A stretch of 64,000 bases of DNA from Estrella lausannensis (GTDB taxonomy: Bacteria > Chlamydiota > Chlamydiia > Chlamydiales > Criblamydiaceae), in NCBI RefSeq assembly GCF_900000175.1, contig NZ_CWGJ01000006.1, positions 62,001 to 126,000 of the forward strand. Reading direction: 5' to 3'. The notes beneath the pieces were generated by a model. That model saw only the letters and a list, made by a program, of their open reading frames with translations. It did no database searches and had not been told where the DNA came from. Positions within the stretch are counted from its first letter, which is position 1, and each line of letters begins with the position of its first letter. Shown here one piece after another: positions 7,192 through 16,170 of this stretch. A program made the translations under genes and the position numbers.

Positions 7192-8202
7192 CTAAAAATT
7201 CCAGTCCAGCATCAATGCGGGGAACAGTCGTAAATCGTTCATCACACATTCGGCATTTTGCTGGTAAAGCCTTTCGTTGTGGTACTTTGCCTCTAAGGCT
7301 GCGCCGTTGATGCCGCCGAAGTACCATCCTGTCTCAAGGCTGAGTGTGATCAATCCCGCGGCGGTATAGCCCTTTTCAAAGAAACGGTAGGCTGCAAAGC
7401 CAAAAAGGGCATTGATGAGCAGTGAGGTGACGGCAGCTTTTTTCTCGCCCACGTACCAGTAGCCGGCGCCGGGGAAGCAGGCGTTTAGGATTTCTGCCCT
7501 CTTTACCGATTTTGCATGCTCGCAAAAACAGCAGGCAAGACCTGCGATGGCGGGCTCTTTTTCGGTTCCTTGGGCAAGAAGTCTGGCGCAGTGCAAATCA
7601 CCGCTGGAAAGGTTGAGGTATAGATCTAGGTTAAGTTTAAGTTCGCACTCATGCTTCTCAATTAGTTCAGAGATTCTGTCTGCCTTTTCGCACTCGCCGA
7701 TTTTCCGATAGCTTTCCCACAAGATGATGAGCAAATCCCTGAAGGGGGGGAATGTCTCCGGGTTGGCTTCTTTGAGCCTTCCCATCTCAAACTGGTTGAT
7801 CACATCGACATAGCGGGCAGCGAGAAAGTAGCTTTCCATGATGCAAAACTCGATTTCCAAGATGCGCGCTGTGTTGTATGCCGGGATGAGGAAGCGAGCC
7901 TTCTTGAAGGAGGTGATTGCCCGGTAGAGATCCAGCTCTTTTGCAAAGCACCGGCCAGCATGCAGTTCGCTTGCCCAGGGCTCTTGCATCTCTTCGTCGG
8001 TTAGTGGAGGAAATGCCGAGGGTGTGCGGCTAAAATCCCTTTCTACCGGAATGTAGACGACTTTGGGCTCAAAGTCCGCTCTTTTGGGGGAGCAGCCCGA
8101 AATGAGGCATGAAAGTGCGATAAGAAAAAGGAATCTTTGGAGAAAGCTGCCTGGGGCTACCTGCATGCTCTTTGAAGAAAATGGGTATAGGTATTTTTTC
8201 AT
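7192..8202 (-). CDS. Putative lipoprotein with helical-repeat and C-terminal hydrophobic region
   Basis: I do not recognise a named family. Started at ATG 8202 the protein has 336 residues; ATG 8166 (MQVAPGSFLQRF) is an alternative. The reading frame extends further upstream only through dispersed repeat sequence. Soon after the start lies a lipoprotein signal peptide ending LIALSCLISGC, a good lipobox. Residues about 80-230 are alpha-helical and tetratricopeptide-like (ELDLYRAITSFKKARFL and similar). The C-terminal part has FPGAGYWYVGEKKAAVTSLL and following hydrophobic helices, resembling DUF5683-type GxGYxYxGxxxxA segments. It is coupled to the secreted YidD-like gene, so the two may act together at the envelope. 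It lies downstream of cdsC but is separated by a terminator and a repeat. Confidence 0.65.
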   Translation of the reverse strand: MKKYLYPFSSKSMQVAPGSFLQRFLFLIALSCLISGCSPKRADFEPKVVYIPVERDFSRTPSAFPPLTDEEMQEPWASELHAGRCFAKELDLYRAITSFKKARFLIPAYNTARILEIEFCIMESYFLAARYVDVINQFEMGRLKEANPETFPPFRDLLIILWESYRKIGECEKADRISELIEKHECELKLNLDLYLNLSSGDLHCARLLAQGTEKEPAIAGLACCFCEHAKSVKRAEILNACFPGAGYWYVGEKKAAVTSLLINALFGFAAYRFFEKGYTAAGLITLSLETGWYFGGINGAALEAKYHNERLYQQNAECVMNDLRLFPALMLDWNF

Positions 8203-8235
8203 GTGATGAGAAAGTGCGTCAATTAAGTAATGGGT

Positions 8236-8312
8236 CTTTAATAGACTGTCCACAAGTAAGAAACTGTCCACAAACTGAAATCGCATGATTTGAGTTTGTG
8301 GACAGTCTCTAA
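8236..8312. repeat. Short repeat A derivative (perfect inverted arms)
   Basis: CAAACTGAAATCGCATGATTTGAGTTTGTGGACAGTCTCTAAG is preceded by two direct copies of GACTGTCCACAA/AACTGTCCACAA. It contains the terminal and subterminal motifs of the ~165 bp family A element without its centre. It sits between the lipoprotein gene and the cdsC terminator. Confidence 0.7.
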
Positions 8313-8346
8313 GAAGTAAAGGTAGCAGACATTCGCCTTAATATAA

Positions 8347-8367
8347 AAGGGGGCTTTTGGCCCCCTT
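8347..8367 (-). terminator. Rho-independent terminator of cdsC
   Basis: There is a perfect eight-base stem, AAGGGGGC/GCCCCCTT, with a five-base loop. In the minus-strand transcript it is followed by a U-rich run (TTTTATATT). It lies 17 bases after the cdsC stop codon. Confidence 0.85.
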
Positions 8368-8383
8368 GGACAGTATGGAGATG

Positions 8384-11300
8384 TTATCTGCACATCTTTC
8401 TGTGCCGCTGCGGATAGATGTCGTTTTCTTGGCAGCACTCGTTCTCGTTGTTGTTCGGGTCTGTCTGGATCACGTTCAGCCAATCCATTGTCTCTTCGCA
8501 ATCAAGCTTCCACATCTTTTTGGTTCGAGACTTGACTAAGAAAATGTTTTGCTGGTGATCTGTCAGCTCATCCATCTGCACTTCCGTGTCGATGATTTGC
8601 GGTCTGATGAAGATCATCAGGTTACGCTTTTCATCTTTGTAGGTTTTGTCCGTGAAGGCGGCACCAATCAGAGGAGCTCCTCCAAGGCAGGGAACATGTC
8701 TTCTTCCACGTTCTTCCCTGGTGGAGATCATGCCGCTGAGGACTAGGAAGTAGCCATCGGGCATGTGGATTCTTGTTTTTGTTCTGGTGATTCTGGTGCT
8801 TGGACCGATCGGGTCGTTGGAGGTACCCCCGCTCGTGTTGGTTCCGGGGATGATGCTGCTCTGTTCGTACTCGATCTCCATCGTAATGATGTTGCTGTTG
8901 CCAAGGAAGGGGGTCACCTTCATGGTCGCGCCAACATCTTTAAACTCAAAGTTGCTGGTGATGGTGGAACCTTCATCGTTGGCGATCGACTGCGTTTTAA
9001 AGGGTGTGTTTTCTCCGACGAAGATCTCGGCGGGCAGGTTATCCTCTGTGATGATCTTGGGGTTTAAGACAACGTTGACATTGGTTTTATCGTGCGTTGC
9101 CTTCAAGAATGCCGAGATGCTGGCAAACTCAGTGCCGCCGGAAGAGATCTTCTGGCCGACGATGCCCAAGTTGTAACCCCCAATACCGATCGCCGCCGTT
9201 GCATCGGGTATTCTGGAGGCAGCAGCCGCGGCGACGGCAGCTGTCCTATCAACACCTGAAGTGGCCAGCATTGTCGCAACCGGGGTCGCACCTGCGATAA
9301 AGGCTTGCGCTCCGGCAGTGTCGCCACCACCGAACTTGTTGGCCCATGTTACGCCAAGATCCATGGCGTCATCGATGGCGAGGTCCAGAACAAGCATTTC
9401 AATAAAGACTTGTCTTAACGGCCTGTCGATCTCGTCGACCAGCTCTTTCACTTTCAGGATAGCCCCTGGGGTACCCGTAACGATCAGCGAGTTCGATGGT
9501 TCAAGCCATTGGACGGATTCGATGGCGTTAATCAGATCCTGGTTGATTGCCTGTGTATTGGAAAGGCTGGTGCCAATTTGCTGCAGGGCTTCTTGGATGG
9601 AGTCCCCTTTTCTAAACTGCAGCTTATGGATATAGAATTTTGTTCGCTCGATGTCTCCAAGGGGAAGCGAAGTGTCGAGCTGGGAAGCGCGTATTTTCTT
9701 GCCGGCAAAGATGGAAGCACCCGGTCTTAACAGGAAGCGCCATTTGCTGTCGGAACCGTAGTCCCAGCGCCCTTCGGGCTGCTCGAGCTTATTTTCTCGG
9801 ATCTGTTTTCGGACCTCAGGTGGGGGTGTTCCTTTGATGAACTCCCACTGATTTTGGAAGTCTTGCTTCCAGTACCCTTCAGGAGGTCTCGTCGGCTCCT
9901 CTCTTTGGAGGGGCTCGCCCGGCTGGGCTCTTTCTACGGGGTTATATTGCCAGTTGCCATTGGCATCAAGTTTCCAAAAACCTTGTTGTGAGGGAGCCTG
10001 GTAGACTCTGGTGCCATCGGGTAAGATTTTATAGGAGCCATCCGGAGAAACCCTGACCTCTTCTTGCGGCCCTCCTTCGAAAGGCATCTCTTCAAAGCCT
10101 TGGCCCGGCAGCAAATCTCCTCTGCCTTCAACCCCTTCTTCTCTTCCTGCCTCTCTTTGGATCCTCGCTCTTTCCTGAGCTCTTTCTTTAGCTCTTTCCA
10201 GTTCTTCGATCTCTTGCTGTGTGGAGGGGGGGACGTATTTCAGCTCGTTTAAATCGAAAATCCCTGTCGTACCGTCGTTTTGATCGAGTCTTTGCAGGAT
10301 GGGGATTGCTCTTTCGACTAAGAAGGGAGCCGCGATAATGAAAATACTGTTGGAAGGACCGTGGGCGACGAAGGTGATAGGCTGTCCTCTTGCAATCGAG
10401 GTCATGATCTGTTCAGCGTTTTTGATCAGATCATCAAGATAGGCGTTTCTGACTACATATTGACCTATGACCATGCTGCTATTTGGCGCATCGACGCTCT
10501 TGATCAGCTTCATGACCTTTTCGATGTTGGAGGCGATGTCAGTGACGACAATGTGGTTTGTATCCGAGATAACCTGGATTATTGCCTTATCGGAAAGCAT
10601 CGGTTTGATCATTGCCGATACAGATGAGGCGTCCGAGATGTTCAAGCGGAAAACGCGAGTGATCAGATCACCCTTTTTTTTTCCCTGCTCCGGATAGGCA
10701 TCTGAAACGACCTTTCCAGGAGCTCTTGTTCCATCAGACCGGTGGATCATGAAGGTGTTTCCCTCTTCGATGATATGCAGGTTTCGGATGTTCAGCTCTT
10801 GAAAAAGGGCCATCAAGACGTTGTCTAGTGTCGTAGGCTCCTCGGAAACGATGGTCACGGTAAACTGAAGATCTTCGTCTGAAAAGATAAAGTTTTTGTT
10901 CGAGACACGGCTGATGAAGCGGATATACTCGATGATGCTGACGTTGTTGAAGTTGATAAGAATTGTCTGCTCTTCTTTCGGAGGCGCTTTGGAGCCTTCT
11001 TGGATTTCAGCGAGAAGCTTGTCTTGATTCAGGCGAGAGACTTTTCCTTTGGAAATAAAGGATTTTGGTCCTTTGGTCGCTTCTAAAACCTCTTCTTTGG
11101 AGGCAGGCTTTGCGCCGTTCTGCCTCTCTTCATCGCCCTCATTGTTTTCCTCTGCGATCAGCCCTTGGAAGAAACTGTCTTCCTGCAGTGGTTTTTTGAA
11201 GGAGATTTTTTCGGCTCCCTTAGATTTCGATTCCGGCTTGGATTTGGGAAGGGTTGTGCTTTTCTCAACAGGAATGCTGCTTGAATCGAAAACGCGATCC

Positions 11301-11566
11301 AGGCTGGAGGTGTCGATGTTATCCCAATCGATTTCTGCAGAGTCTTTGTAATTTTTGAAATCGTTCAGAGTGGCCCCCGTGTTCTTTGTGGAGGGAGTCA
11401 AGACAGTATTGTCTTCCGGATCCACTGAGTAGAGCTGCTCTTGGCTAGAGCTCTTCTGCGTCTTTGCTTGCCAAGGACTCTGCTCTGCGAAGAGTGCTGT
11501 TGTCGTGAGACATGTGACGATCAGGTAAGTTGAGTATCTACGGCCGATGAATTGGATGCGCTTCAT
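8384..11566 (-). CDS. cdsC: Type III secretion outer-membrane secretin CdsC/SctC
   Basis: CdsC forms the outer-membrane ring of the T3S apparatus. The 1060-residue protein starts with a signal peptide (about residues 1-27, ending ALFA). A low-complexity acidic/basic region follows to about 180. Secretin N-domains come next (ILINFNNVSIIEYIRFIS near 205; VFRLNISDASSVSAMIKPML near 305), then a proline- and tryptophan-rich insertion at about 490-615. The C-terminal secretin pore domain (about 730-1000) contains VFIEMLVLDLAIDDAMDLGV and the closing PLIGAAFTDKTYKDEKRNLM block. It is longer than C. trachomatis CdsC, largely because of the insertion. In Chlamydia this gene follows pkn5 directly; here about 800 bp intervene, so it probably has its own promoter. 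No Shine-Dalgarno is evident. Confidence 0.95.
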   Translation of the reverse strand: MKRIQFIGRRYSTYLIVTCLTTTALFAEQSPWQAKTQKSSSQEQLYSVDPEDNTVLTPSTKNTGATLNDFKNYKDSAEIDWDNIDTSSLDRVFDSSSIPVEKSTTLPKSKPESKSKGAEKISFKKPLQEDSFFQGLIAEENNEGDEERQNGAKPASKEEVLEATKGPKSFISKGKVSRLNQDKLLAEIQEGSKAPPKEEQTILINFNNVSIIEYIRFISRVSNKNFIFSDEDLQFTVTIVSEEPTTLDNVLMALFQELNIRNLHIIEEGNTFMIHRSDGTRAPGKVVSDAYPEQGKKKGDLITRVFRLNISDASSVSAMIKPMLSDKAIIQVISDTNHIVVTDIASNIEKVMKLIKSVDAPNSSMVIGQYVVRNAYLDDLIKNAEQIMTSIARGQPITFVAHGPSNSIFIIAAPFLVERAIPILQRLDQNDGTTGIFDLNELKYVPPSTQQEIEELERAKERAQERARIQREAGREEGVEGRGDLLPGQGFEEMPFEGGPQEEVRVSPDGSYKILPDGTRVYQAPSQQGFWKLDANGNWQYNPVERAQPGEPLQREEPTRPPEGYWKQDFQNQWEFIKGTPPPEVRKQIRENKLEQPEGRWDYGSDSKWRFLLRPGASIFAGKKIRASQLDTSLPLGDIERTKFYIHKLQFRKGDSIQEALQQIGTSLSNTQAINQDLINAIESVQWLEPSNSLIVTGTPGAILKVKELVDEIDRPLRQVFIEMLVLDLAIDDAMDLGVTWANKFGGGDTAGAQAFIAGATPVATMLATSGVDRTAAVAAAAASRIPDATAAIGIGGYNLGIVGQKISSGGTEFASISAFLKATHDKTNVNVVLNPKIITEDNLPAEIFVGENTPFKTQSIANDEGSTITSNFEFKDVGATMKVTPFLGNSNIITMEIEYEQSSIIPGTNTSGGTSNDPIGPSTRITRTKTRIHMPDGYFLVLSGMISTREERGRRHVPCLGGAPLIGAAFTDKTYKDEKRNLMIFIRPQIIDTEVQMDELTDHQQNIFLVKSRTKKMWKLDCEETMDWLNVIQTDPNNNENECCQENDIYPQRHRKMCR

Positions 11567-12366
11567 GTAATACCATGCGTTTGTAAATAGAGTGTTGGCA
11601 CAGGCAAAATAGCATATGCTACAGGCAGAAGCCTGCTTAAGAGAGGATGCGGAAAGGAAGGTAAGATATTTTTCCTTCCGTCAGCAGCATCTTAAGCCGG
11701 GATATCCCTCTGACAGTTACATGTGACTACTTTGCATAAACTATTGTAAACAGTTTTAAGATTTTTCGTTATCGATCTCTGAATCTGCTTCAATAAAATT
11801 TGTGTCTATATTTAGAGACTGTCTCTTAACTTTTTGCTGCCTGTATTTTTTCACTTACCACTCTGGTCGGAAGAAAAATCAGAGCGTATGTTTAGCAATC
11901 CATCACCCGGCTGGTCTAAGGAATCTAAGATATTTTTCAGAGCGTCAAAAAGGTGAAATGGATCCCTGTAAATCGCATTCGCTCGTATCTTGTTCCCCAT
12001 CAGCATATCTTTGAGAATATTAGGCGCTGTCCGGGTTTTTTAAATTACATGGGTATAAAGCAAAGGTTTTGCTATTTCAAGCTATTTTTATACGATGGAT
12101 CGATACGTGCCGATTTTGCCGAAGCAGACTCCGAATTGGAATTTTTTATGAGGAGAGTGTATGCACTTCTAACAGCTTACTGGGGCGTGCCGTCAATTAA
12201 GCTATCAGCTTAGTCCGTCTTAAAGCTGAAATGAGTGGGATCTGAGTTATAATATACCGAAAGTGTTTAAAAATTGGAGGTTTTGGCTTTGAGAAAGCTT
12301 CTCAAATTTTGAGATGCTTTCGGCAAACAAATCATGCGATTTCAGTTTGAGGACAGTCTCTTAGAG
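11567..12366. other. 800-bp spacer between pkn5 and cdsC
   Basis: No convincing gene. Two plus-strand reading frames (70 and 86 codons, 11802-12213) have no recognisable similarity, and the first begins in repeat sequence. Next to cdsC, in the likely 5' leader, there are hairpins: CAGGC/GCCTG around 11630-11643 and GATGC...GCATC arms enclosing GGAAGG/CCTTCC around 11646-11690. Repeat fragments lie at 11811-11830 and 12251-12362. The spacer interrupts what is an adjacent gene pair in Chlamydia. Confidence 0.6.
12251..12362. repeat. Repeat B unit joined to repeat A end
   Basis: ATATACCGAAAGTGTTTAAA, GGCTTTGAGAAAGC and TTTTGAGATGCTTTCGG (family B, 12251-12330) run straight into AAACAAATCATGCGATTTCA and GTTTGAGGACAGTCTCTTAG (the right end of family A). 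Confidence 0.75.
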
Positions 12367-13962
12367 CTACAGTTTTTGAATTCCGGCCAGGTAGCAGTTT
12401 TTACTTTTGAAGAGAGAGGTTGGGGACCTCTTAATTCTGTTTAGCACTTGAGCTACTGCCTCTTTGAGGGGCAGGTCTTTACACTCGATAATCTTTTTCA
12501 GAATCGTTATCCGGGAATCCTCGCCTGGATCGGGCAGGGTCTCAGGGGATGAGGAGAAAAGATAAAGCGTATCTCCTTTTGACCAGGCAGTCTTTGCGTG
12601 CGTGAACGATGGGTTTTCTTCCTTGCCGATTAATTGGGGCAGTGTAGACAGGATCTCCGGGGTGTTATGCCCTTTTCTGAAGATCCATAGGGAGTTGCCA
12701 TGTGTCGAGAAGAAAGTCAGGGTCTCTTGGGCGGGATTTAAATTCAGGAGGTTGATCTGTACACCCTTCGGAAGCTGGTCTGTCATTAGCATTCGGCTCA
12801 AATCCAGGAGGAGGCTCTCGGCTGATTCGCTGGACGAGACTTTGGATTTGATAATGCCGCGGATGACTGCGGTGTATATGGTTCCTTCGATTGAAGAGTC
12901 GCCTGATTCGAAGGTTATTACAGATTTGGTTTGGTTTTTATGGATTATGAAATCATACCACAGCGTGCAGAAAAGGTCGCCACGATGGTAGCCATGTTGA
13001 AATTCTAATCCGTGCCAGAGCGGAGGGGATGCCGGACAGAGATTCTGAAAGGCCAAATTTACACCGTCCGCCATCTCTTTAAGCCTGTCAGAGGGCATAC
13101 TGTCTTTTTGCAGGTTAGATGAGTGGAGGTAATTGGAGAGGTCTCCTATCAGGTCGACAATGTCTTGATATCTGTTTTTCTGGTCAGGTTGGAGAGCTTT
13201 GCTTAATATTTTTTGAACGCCCTTTGGCATTAGTGACAAGTGGATTCTTCCGTGGCACAGCTTTCCCAGAATTAGCTCGTAGGCAATGATGCCGAGTGAG
13301 TAAATGTCTGATGCGTAGGATACTTCTTCGGGCTTCTCTTTTTGCTCTGGACTCATATAGATAGGCGTGCCGATGACTTTGGGGTGCTCCGGTGCGGAGT
13401 CTTCCTTCGGCTTTTCAAGGATTTGGGCGATGCCAAAATCGATCACTTTGATGGCCCCACCTTCGGTGAGTAGTATGTTTTCCGGTTTCAAATCCCTGTG
13501 GATCACTCCATGAGTATGCAAATGGCATAGGGCATAGGCGATATCGATAATGATTTCGATTGCCTGCTTTAAGGAAATGGGGTGGCGTAGAAGATGTTGC
13601 CTGAGAGAAATTCCCTCGATGAACTCCATGGCGATATAGAGGCCCCCTTCCCATTCACCGTATCCGAAGAGTTTGACGATGTTGGGATGGTCTGCCAGGG
13701 CGATGATCTCCGCTTCGTGTAAAAATCTTTGTATTACATCATCGCGTGACAAATATTTGGGGGAGAGAACTTTGATTGTGGTCGGTTCGGAAGTCCCGGG
13801 CCTGCTTCCAAGGTATAGAATGCTCATTCCGCCTTTTTCCAGCAGGCTTTCTATCTTGTAGGGACCGATAAATTGAGGGGTGACGGGCGGGGGTAAGGGA
13901 GCGTCTTGTGGTTCACCCTCATCTGCTAGTGTTGTTTTCCTGTAAAAATCTTCATCCGCCAT
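12367..13962 (-). CDS. pkn5: Ser/Thr protein kinase Pkn5 with C-terminal SpoIIE/PP2C-like domain
   Basis: Hanks-type kinase in the T3S operon. Residues 35-280 form the kinase: glycine loop LEKGGMS (41-47), Lys64, Glu83/85 in helix C, the HRDLKPEN loop (155-162), DFG (175-177) and GTPIYMSPEQ (198-207). All catalytic residues are present. The first glycine of the loop is replaced (EKGG rather than GKGG). Residues from about 312 to 531 look like a degenerate SpoIIE/PP2C phosphatase: HRGDLFCTLWYDF, ESGDSSIEGTIYTAVIRG, ESLLLDLSRML, FFSTHGNSLWIFRKG and WSKGDTLYLFSSSPE follow that family's block order, but most metal-binding aspartates are lost. In Chlamydia pneumoniae a kinase (PknD) phosphorylates CdsD; the FHA domains of CdsD here suggest a related circuit. 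The start is the family-like MADEDFY; the Shine-Dalgarno is weak. Confidence 0.88.
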   Translation of the reverse strand: MADEDFYRKTTLADEGEPQDAPLPPPVTPQFIGPYKIESLLEKGGMSILYLGSRPGTSEPTTIKVLSPKYLSRDDVIQRFLHEAEIIALADHPNIVKLFGYGEWEGGLYIAMEFIEGISLRQHLLRHPISLKQAIEIIIDIAYALCHLHTHGVIHRDLKPENILLTEGGAIKVIDFGIAQILEKPKEDSAPEHPKVIGTPIYMSPEQKEKPEEVSYASDIYSLGIIAYELILGKLCHGRIHLSLMPKGVQKILSKALQPDQKNRYQDIVDLIGDLSNYLHSSNLQKDSMPSDRLKEMADGVNLAFQNLCPASPPLWHGLEFQHGYHRGDLFCTLWYDFIIHKNQTKSVITFESGDSSIEGTIYTAVIRGIIKSKVSSSESAESLLLDLSRMLMTDQLPKGVQINLLNLNPAQETLTFFSTHGNSLWIFRKGHNTPEILSTLPQLIGKEENPSFTHAKTAWSKGDTLYLFSSSPETLPDPGEDSRITILKKIIECKDLPLKEAVAQVLNRIKRSPTSLFKSKNCYLAGIQKL

Positions 13963-14009
13963 AGTACGATCTTTTAGCTCATCAGTAGGATGTCGGAACT
14001 TAAAATTTA

Positions 14010-14174
14010 GGAGCTATCCACAAACTGAAATTAGTATGCTTTGCTGCTCAATTGGCCTATAAGGCCTGAAAAAAAATTCAGCATATTAATCCAATGTTCT
14101 GAAAATTTTTTCGGGCATTATAGGCCAATTCAGCAAACAAATCATGCGATTTCAGTTTTCGTACAGACTCTAAA
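14010..14174. repeat. Palindromic repeat A, copy 2 (MITE-like)
   Basis: A roughly 165-bp inverted repeat. The left arm reads CCACAAACTGAAATTAGTAT, GCTTTGCTGCTCAATTGGCC and TATAAGGCC; the right arm has GCATTATAGGCCAATTCAGC, AAACAAATCATGCGATTTCA and GTTTTCGTACAGACTC. The centre is AT-rich. It closely matches the copies at 39672-39841 and 47329-47490. A family B fragment follows at 14240-14290. Confidence 0.8.
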
Positions 14175-14239
14175 AGCTTGTACTAAAAATCAAATCCGGC
14201 AAGCAAAGCTTACATATTTGAGTTTTAAGATGGGCTCCA

Positions 14240-14290
14240 TACCGAAAGCACCTCAAAATGTGGGTTTGAGAAAGCTTCGAGATCGAAAGA
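14240..14290. repeat. Repeat B fragment
   Basis: TACCGAAAGCACCTCAAAAT, then GGGTTTGAGAAAGCTTCGAG and GATCGAAAGAG. This is the left half of a family B unit and lies between the pkn5 start and the cdsQ stop. Confidence 0.6.
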
Positions 14291-14409
14291 GTTCTAGTGT
14301 TAGGTGAGTTGTAATCTTTCAATCGTGGGGAGTTTTCTCTTTGTCAAAAACCAAATTTTGGCTCCCTTCGGTATCTGCTCCATAAAGCCAAGGGCTCTAG
14401 GGGTATCCC

Positions 14410-15810
14410 TTAATCGTGATGGCCGATATCCATAATGCGAATCCCTAAGACGTCTCCAATTTGAAGAAGTTCGCCTTTAGCGACTTTCTTCCCATTGAGT
14501 ACCAGGTCCACGCCATCTGCCGGCTTGGAGGTAAGCTCCAGTACATTGCCGGGAGAGAGTTCCATCAATTTTTTGAGGGAAATATTGACCCGTCCCAGCT
14601 CAACGGAGATGGAAAGAGGAACTTCACCGGCGGAGAAAATCTCTCTCGCGGTCTTAGGAGTAGCGGGTGTTTCCGGCAGGGGTGCGTGAGCTTCTTCTTT
14701 AGTGGGCTCCGATTCGGTTTGGGTCTCTTCTGCCTCGACGGGGGAGTGAGCTGGTTCGGGAGGCTCTTGAGCGCTGGCGGCGGCCTCTGCCAGTTCCTCT
14801 TCGGAAACTTCTTCACCAATCTCTTCTTTTGCCTCGTCAAGTTCGCTGAGTTCCTCTTCGCTGAACTCCTCAAGTTCTTCAAACTCTTCAAGTTCTTCGT
14901 CTCTTATTTCCGATTCTTCGAACTCGTCTTTTCCGGGATTTTCGTCTGATTGCATGTCTGATTCCGCCTCGTAAAATTGCGCAACTTCCGCAAGGGTTAT
15001 TTTTCCATCATTTAATTGGCCTGTGAAGAAGGGCATATCGAACACTTTTAAAAGAACAGGTCCGGTTTTCGTGACCGGGTCGACTGGACATTTGCTTAAG
15101 ACAAGGAAATCTCCTGGAGAAACCGACTCAAATTCACTTTTCTTCATCCGAAAACGTGTCGCTTCCAGGCTCATGGCAATATCGATTTTTTCGGAAACCG
15201 GTGAGTGAAGATAGAGATCTTGCAGCTGAGGTTGAAACTCTTCTGCTAGGGATGTTTGAAACTCTTTGGTGAAGATTAATCGGGCGGGGTGGGTGCTGTC
15301 TTGGATTGTAAGCTCCACATCCATGACGAGGCCCGCCTCTTTGGGCAAAGCCGGTGCTGATTCGAGCAGAACGGGCATCAGTTTTTCGGAAAGACCGCTG
15401 TTTTGAAGGCAGTAGAGAGCTTCATTTGTCAAAAAACGGATAAATCCCTGCTCAATGTCCTTGTCCAGTTTTTTCTCCGGATTGCCTTCTCCTATCAGCA
15501 GGAAAGCTGCAAGTTTTTCCAGCGTATGGGTGGGGATCGCTAAGAAGAACACGCCTCCGATTCCTGGAACCGAGAGCGCCAGGAGGGTGGGATTGGGTAT
15601 GCCCTGCAGAAGTTCACTTCCCTGAGTCCAGGAAACTATTTCGTGCTTGATGTCAAACGACTTAAGTCCCAAAGAGCCTTTGAGCAAGTCGGCGAATTGT
15701 TTCAGGGGGAACGGCGGCAGTTCGCCGTGCAACGGGATCTGATCCCAAAGAAAAAGAGACCTGGGCATTGACTTGACCCATGACAGGGCAGTCGCTTGAG
15801 GACTTGGCAT
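14410..15810 (-). CDS. cdsQ: Type III secretion C-ring/sorting-platform protein CdsQ/SctQ
   Basis: SctQ builds the cytoplasmic sorting platform that receives effectors before export. The C-terminal 70 residues are a SpoA (FliN-like) domain: LSISVELGRVNISLKKLMEL, then GNVLELTSKPADGVDLVLNG and GDVLGIRIMDIG. An upstream half-domain lies near residues 200-290. Between them is a very acidic Glu-rich linker (EELEEFEELEEFSEEELSEL) and a Pro/Glu stretch, so the protein is longer than its Chlamydia counterpart. I use ATG 15810 (466 residues) as start; the frame stays open to a TTG at 15897 and no strong Shine-Dalgarno decides. Its place between cdsP and pkn5 is as in Chlamydia. Confidence 0.88.
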   Translation of the reverse strand: MPSPQATALSWVKSMPRSLFLWDQIPLHGELPPFPLKQFADLLKGSLGLKSFDIKHEIVSWTQGSELLQGIPNPTLLALSVPGIGGVFFLAIPTHTLEKLAAFLLIGEGNPEKKLDKDIEQGFIRFLTNEALYCLQNSGLSEKLMPVLLESAPALPKEAGLVMDVELTIQDSTHPARLIFTKEFQTSLAEEFQPQLQDLYLHSPVSEKIDIAMSLEATRFRMKKSEFESVSPGDFLVLSKCPVDPVTKTGPVLLKVFDMPFFTGQLNDGKITLAEVAQFYEAESDMQSDENPGKDEFEESEIRDEELEEFEELEEFSEEELSELDEAKEEIGEEVSEEELAEAAASAQEPPEPAHSPVEAEETQTESEPTKEEAHAPLPETPATPKTAREIFSAGEVPLSISVELGRVNISLKKLMELSPGNVLELTSKPADGVDLVLNGKKVAKGELLQIGDVLGIRIMDIGHHD

Positions 15811-16170
15811 TCTGCTCTCGCTTCCGTATTGCAGGGGTCTTAGCTGAATCAGGAGGTGGTCTTGAACTTGATCCCGTCCATTTAGACAGCGGAGCAAATG
15901 GGCTTTTTGCCTTAGTGTTTTAAGCGAACGGGCTTCACACTGCAGTCAAAAAAAGCTACGGCCATTCCTAATCCAACAGTAGCCCCTTAGTTCTAAGGTC
16001 TTCATATCCGGGGCGGTTTGCACCCTTAACGGATGTATGAAGCTTGGCACTTGTTTATATTCACCATCTTAGCGGAAACGGGCAGAGAGGATCAAGAAAT
16101 AGGTTTAATTTCATCTCCAGCGTTGATAGGAAAGAGTGCTAAACGGTTGTTTTTTAGGTATCAACACGTT

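Noticed and set aside
11953-12213. 86-codon plus-strand ORF in the pkn5-cdsC spacer
   Set aside because: No Shine-Dalgarno and no recognisable similarity; could be a gene remnant but I cannot support it.
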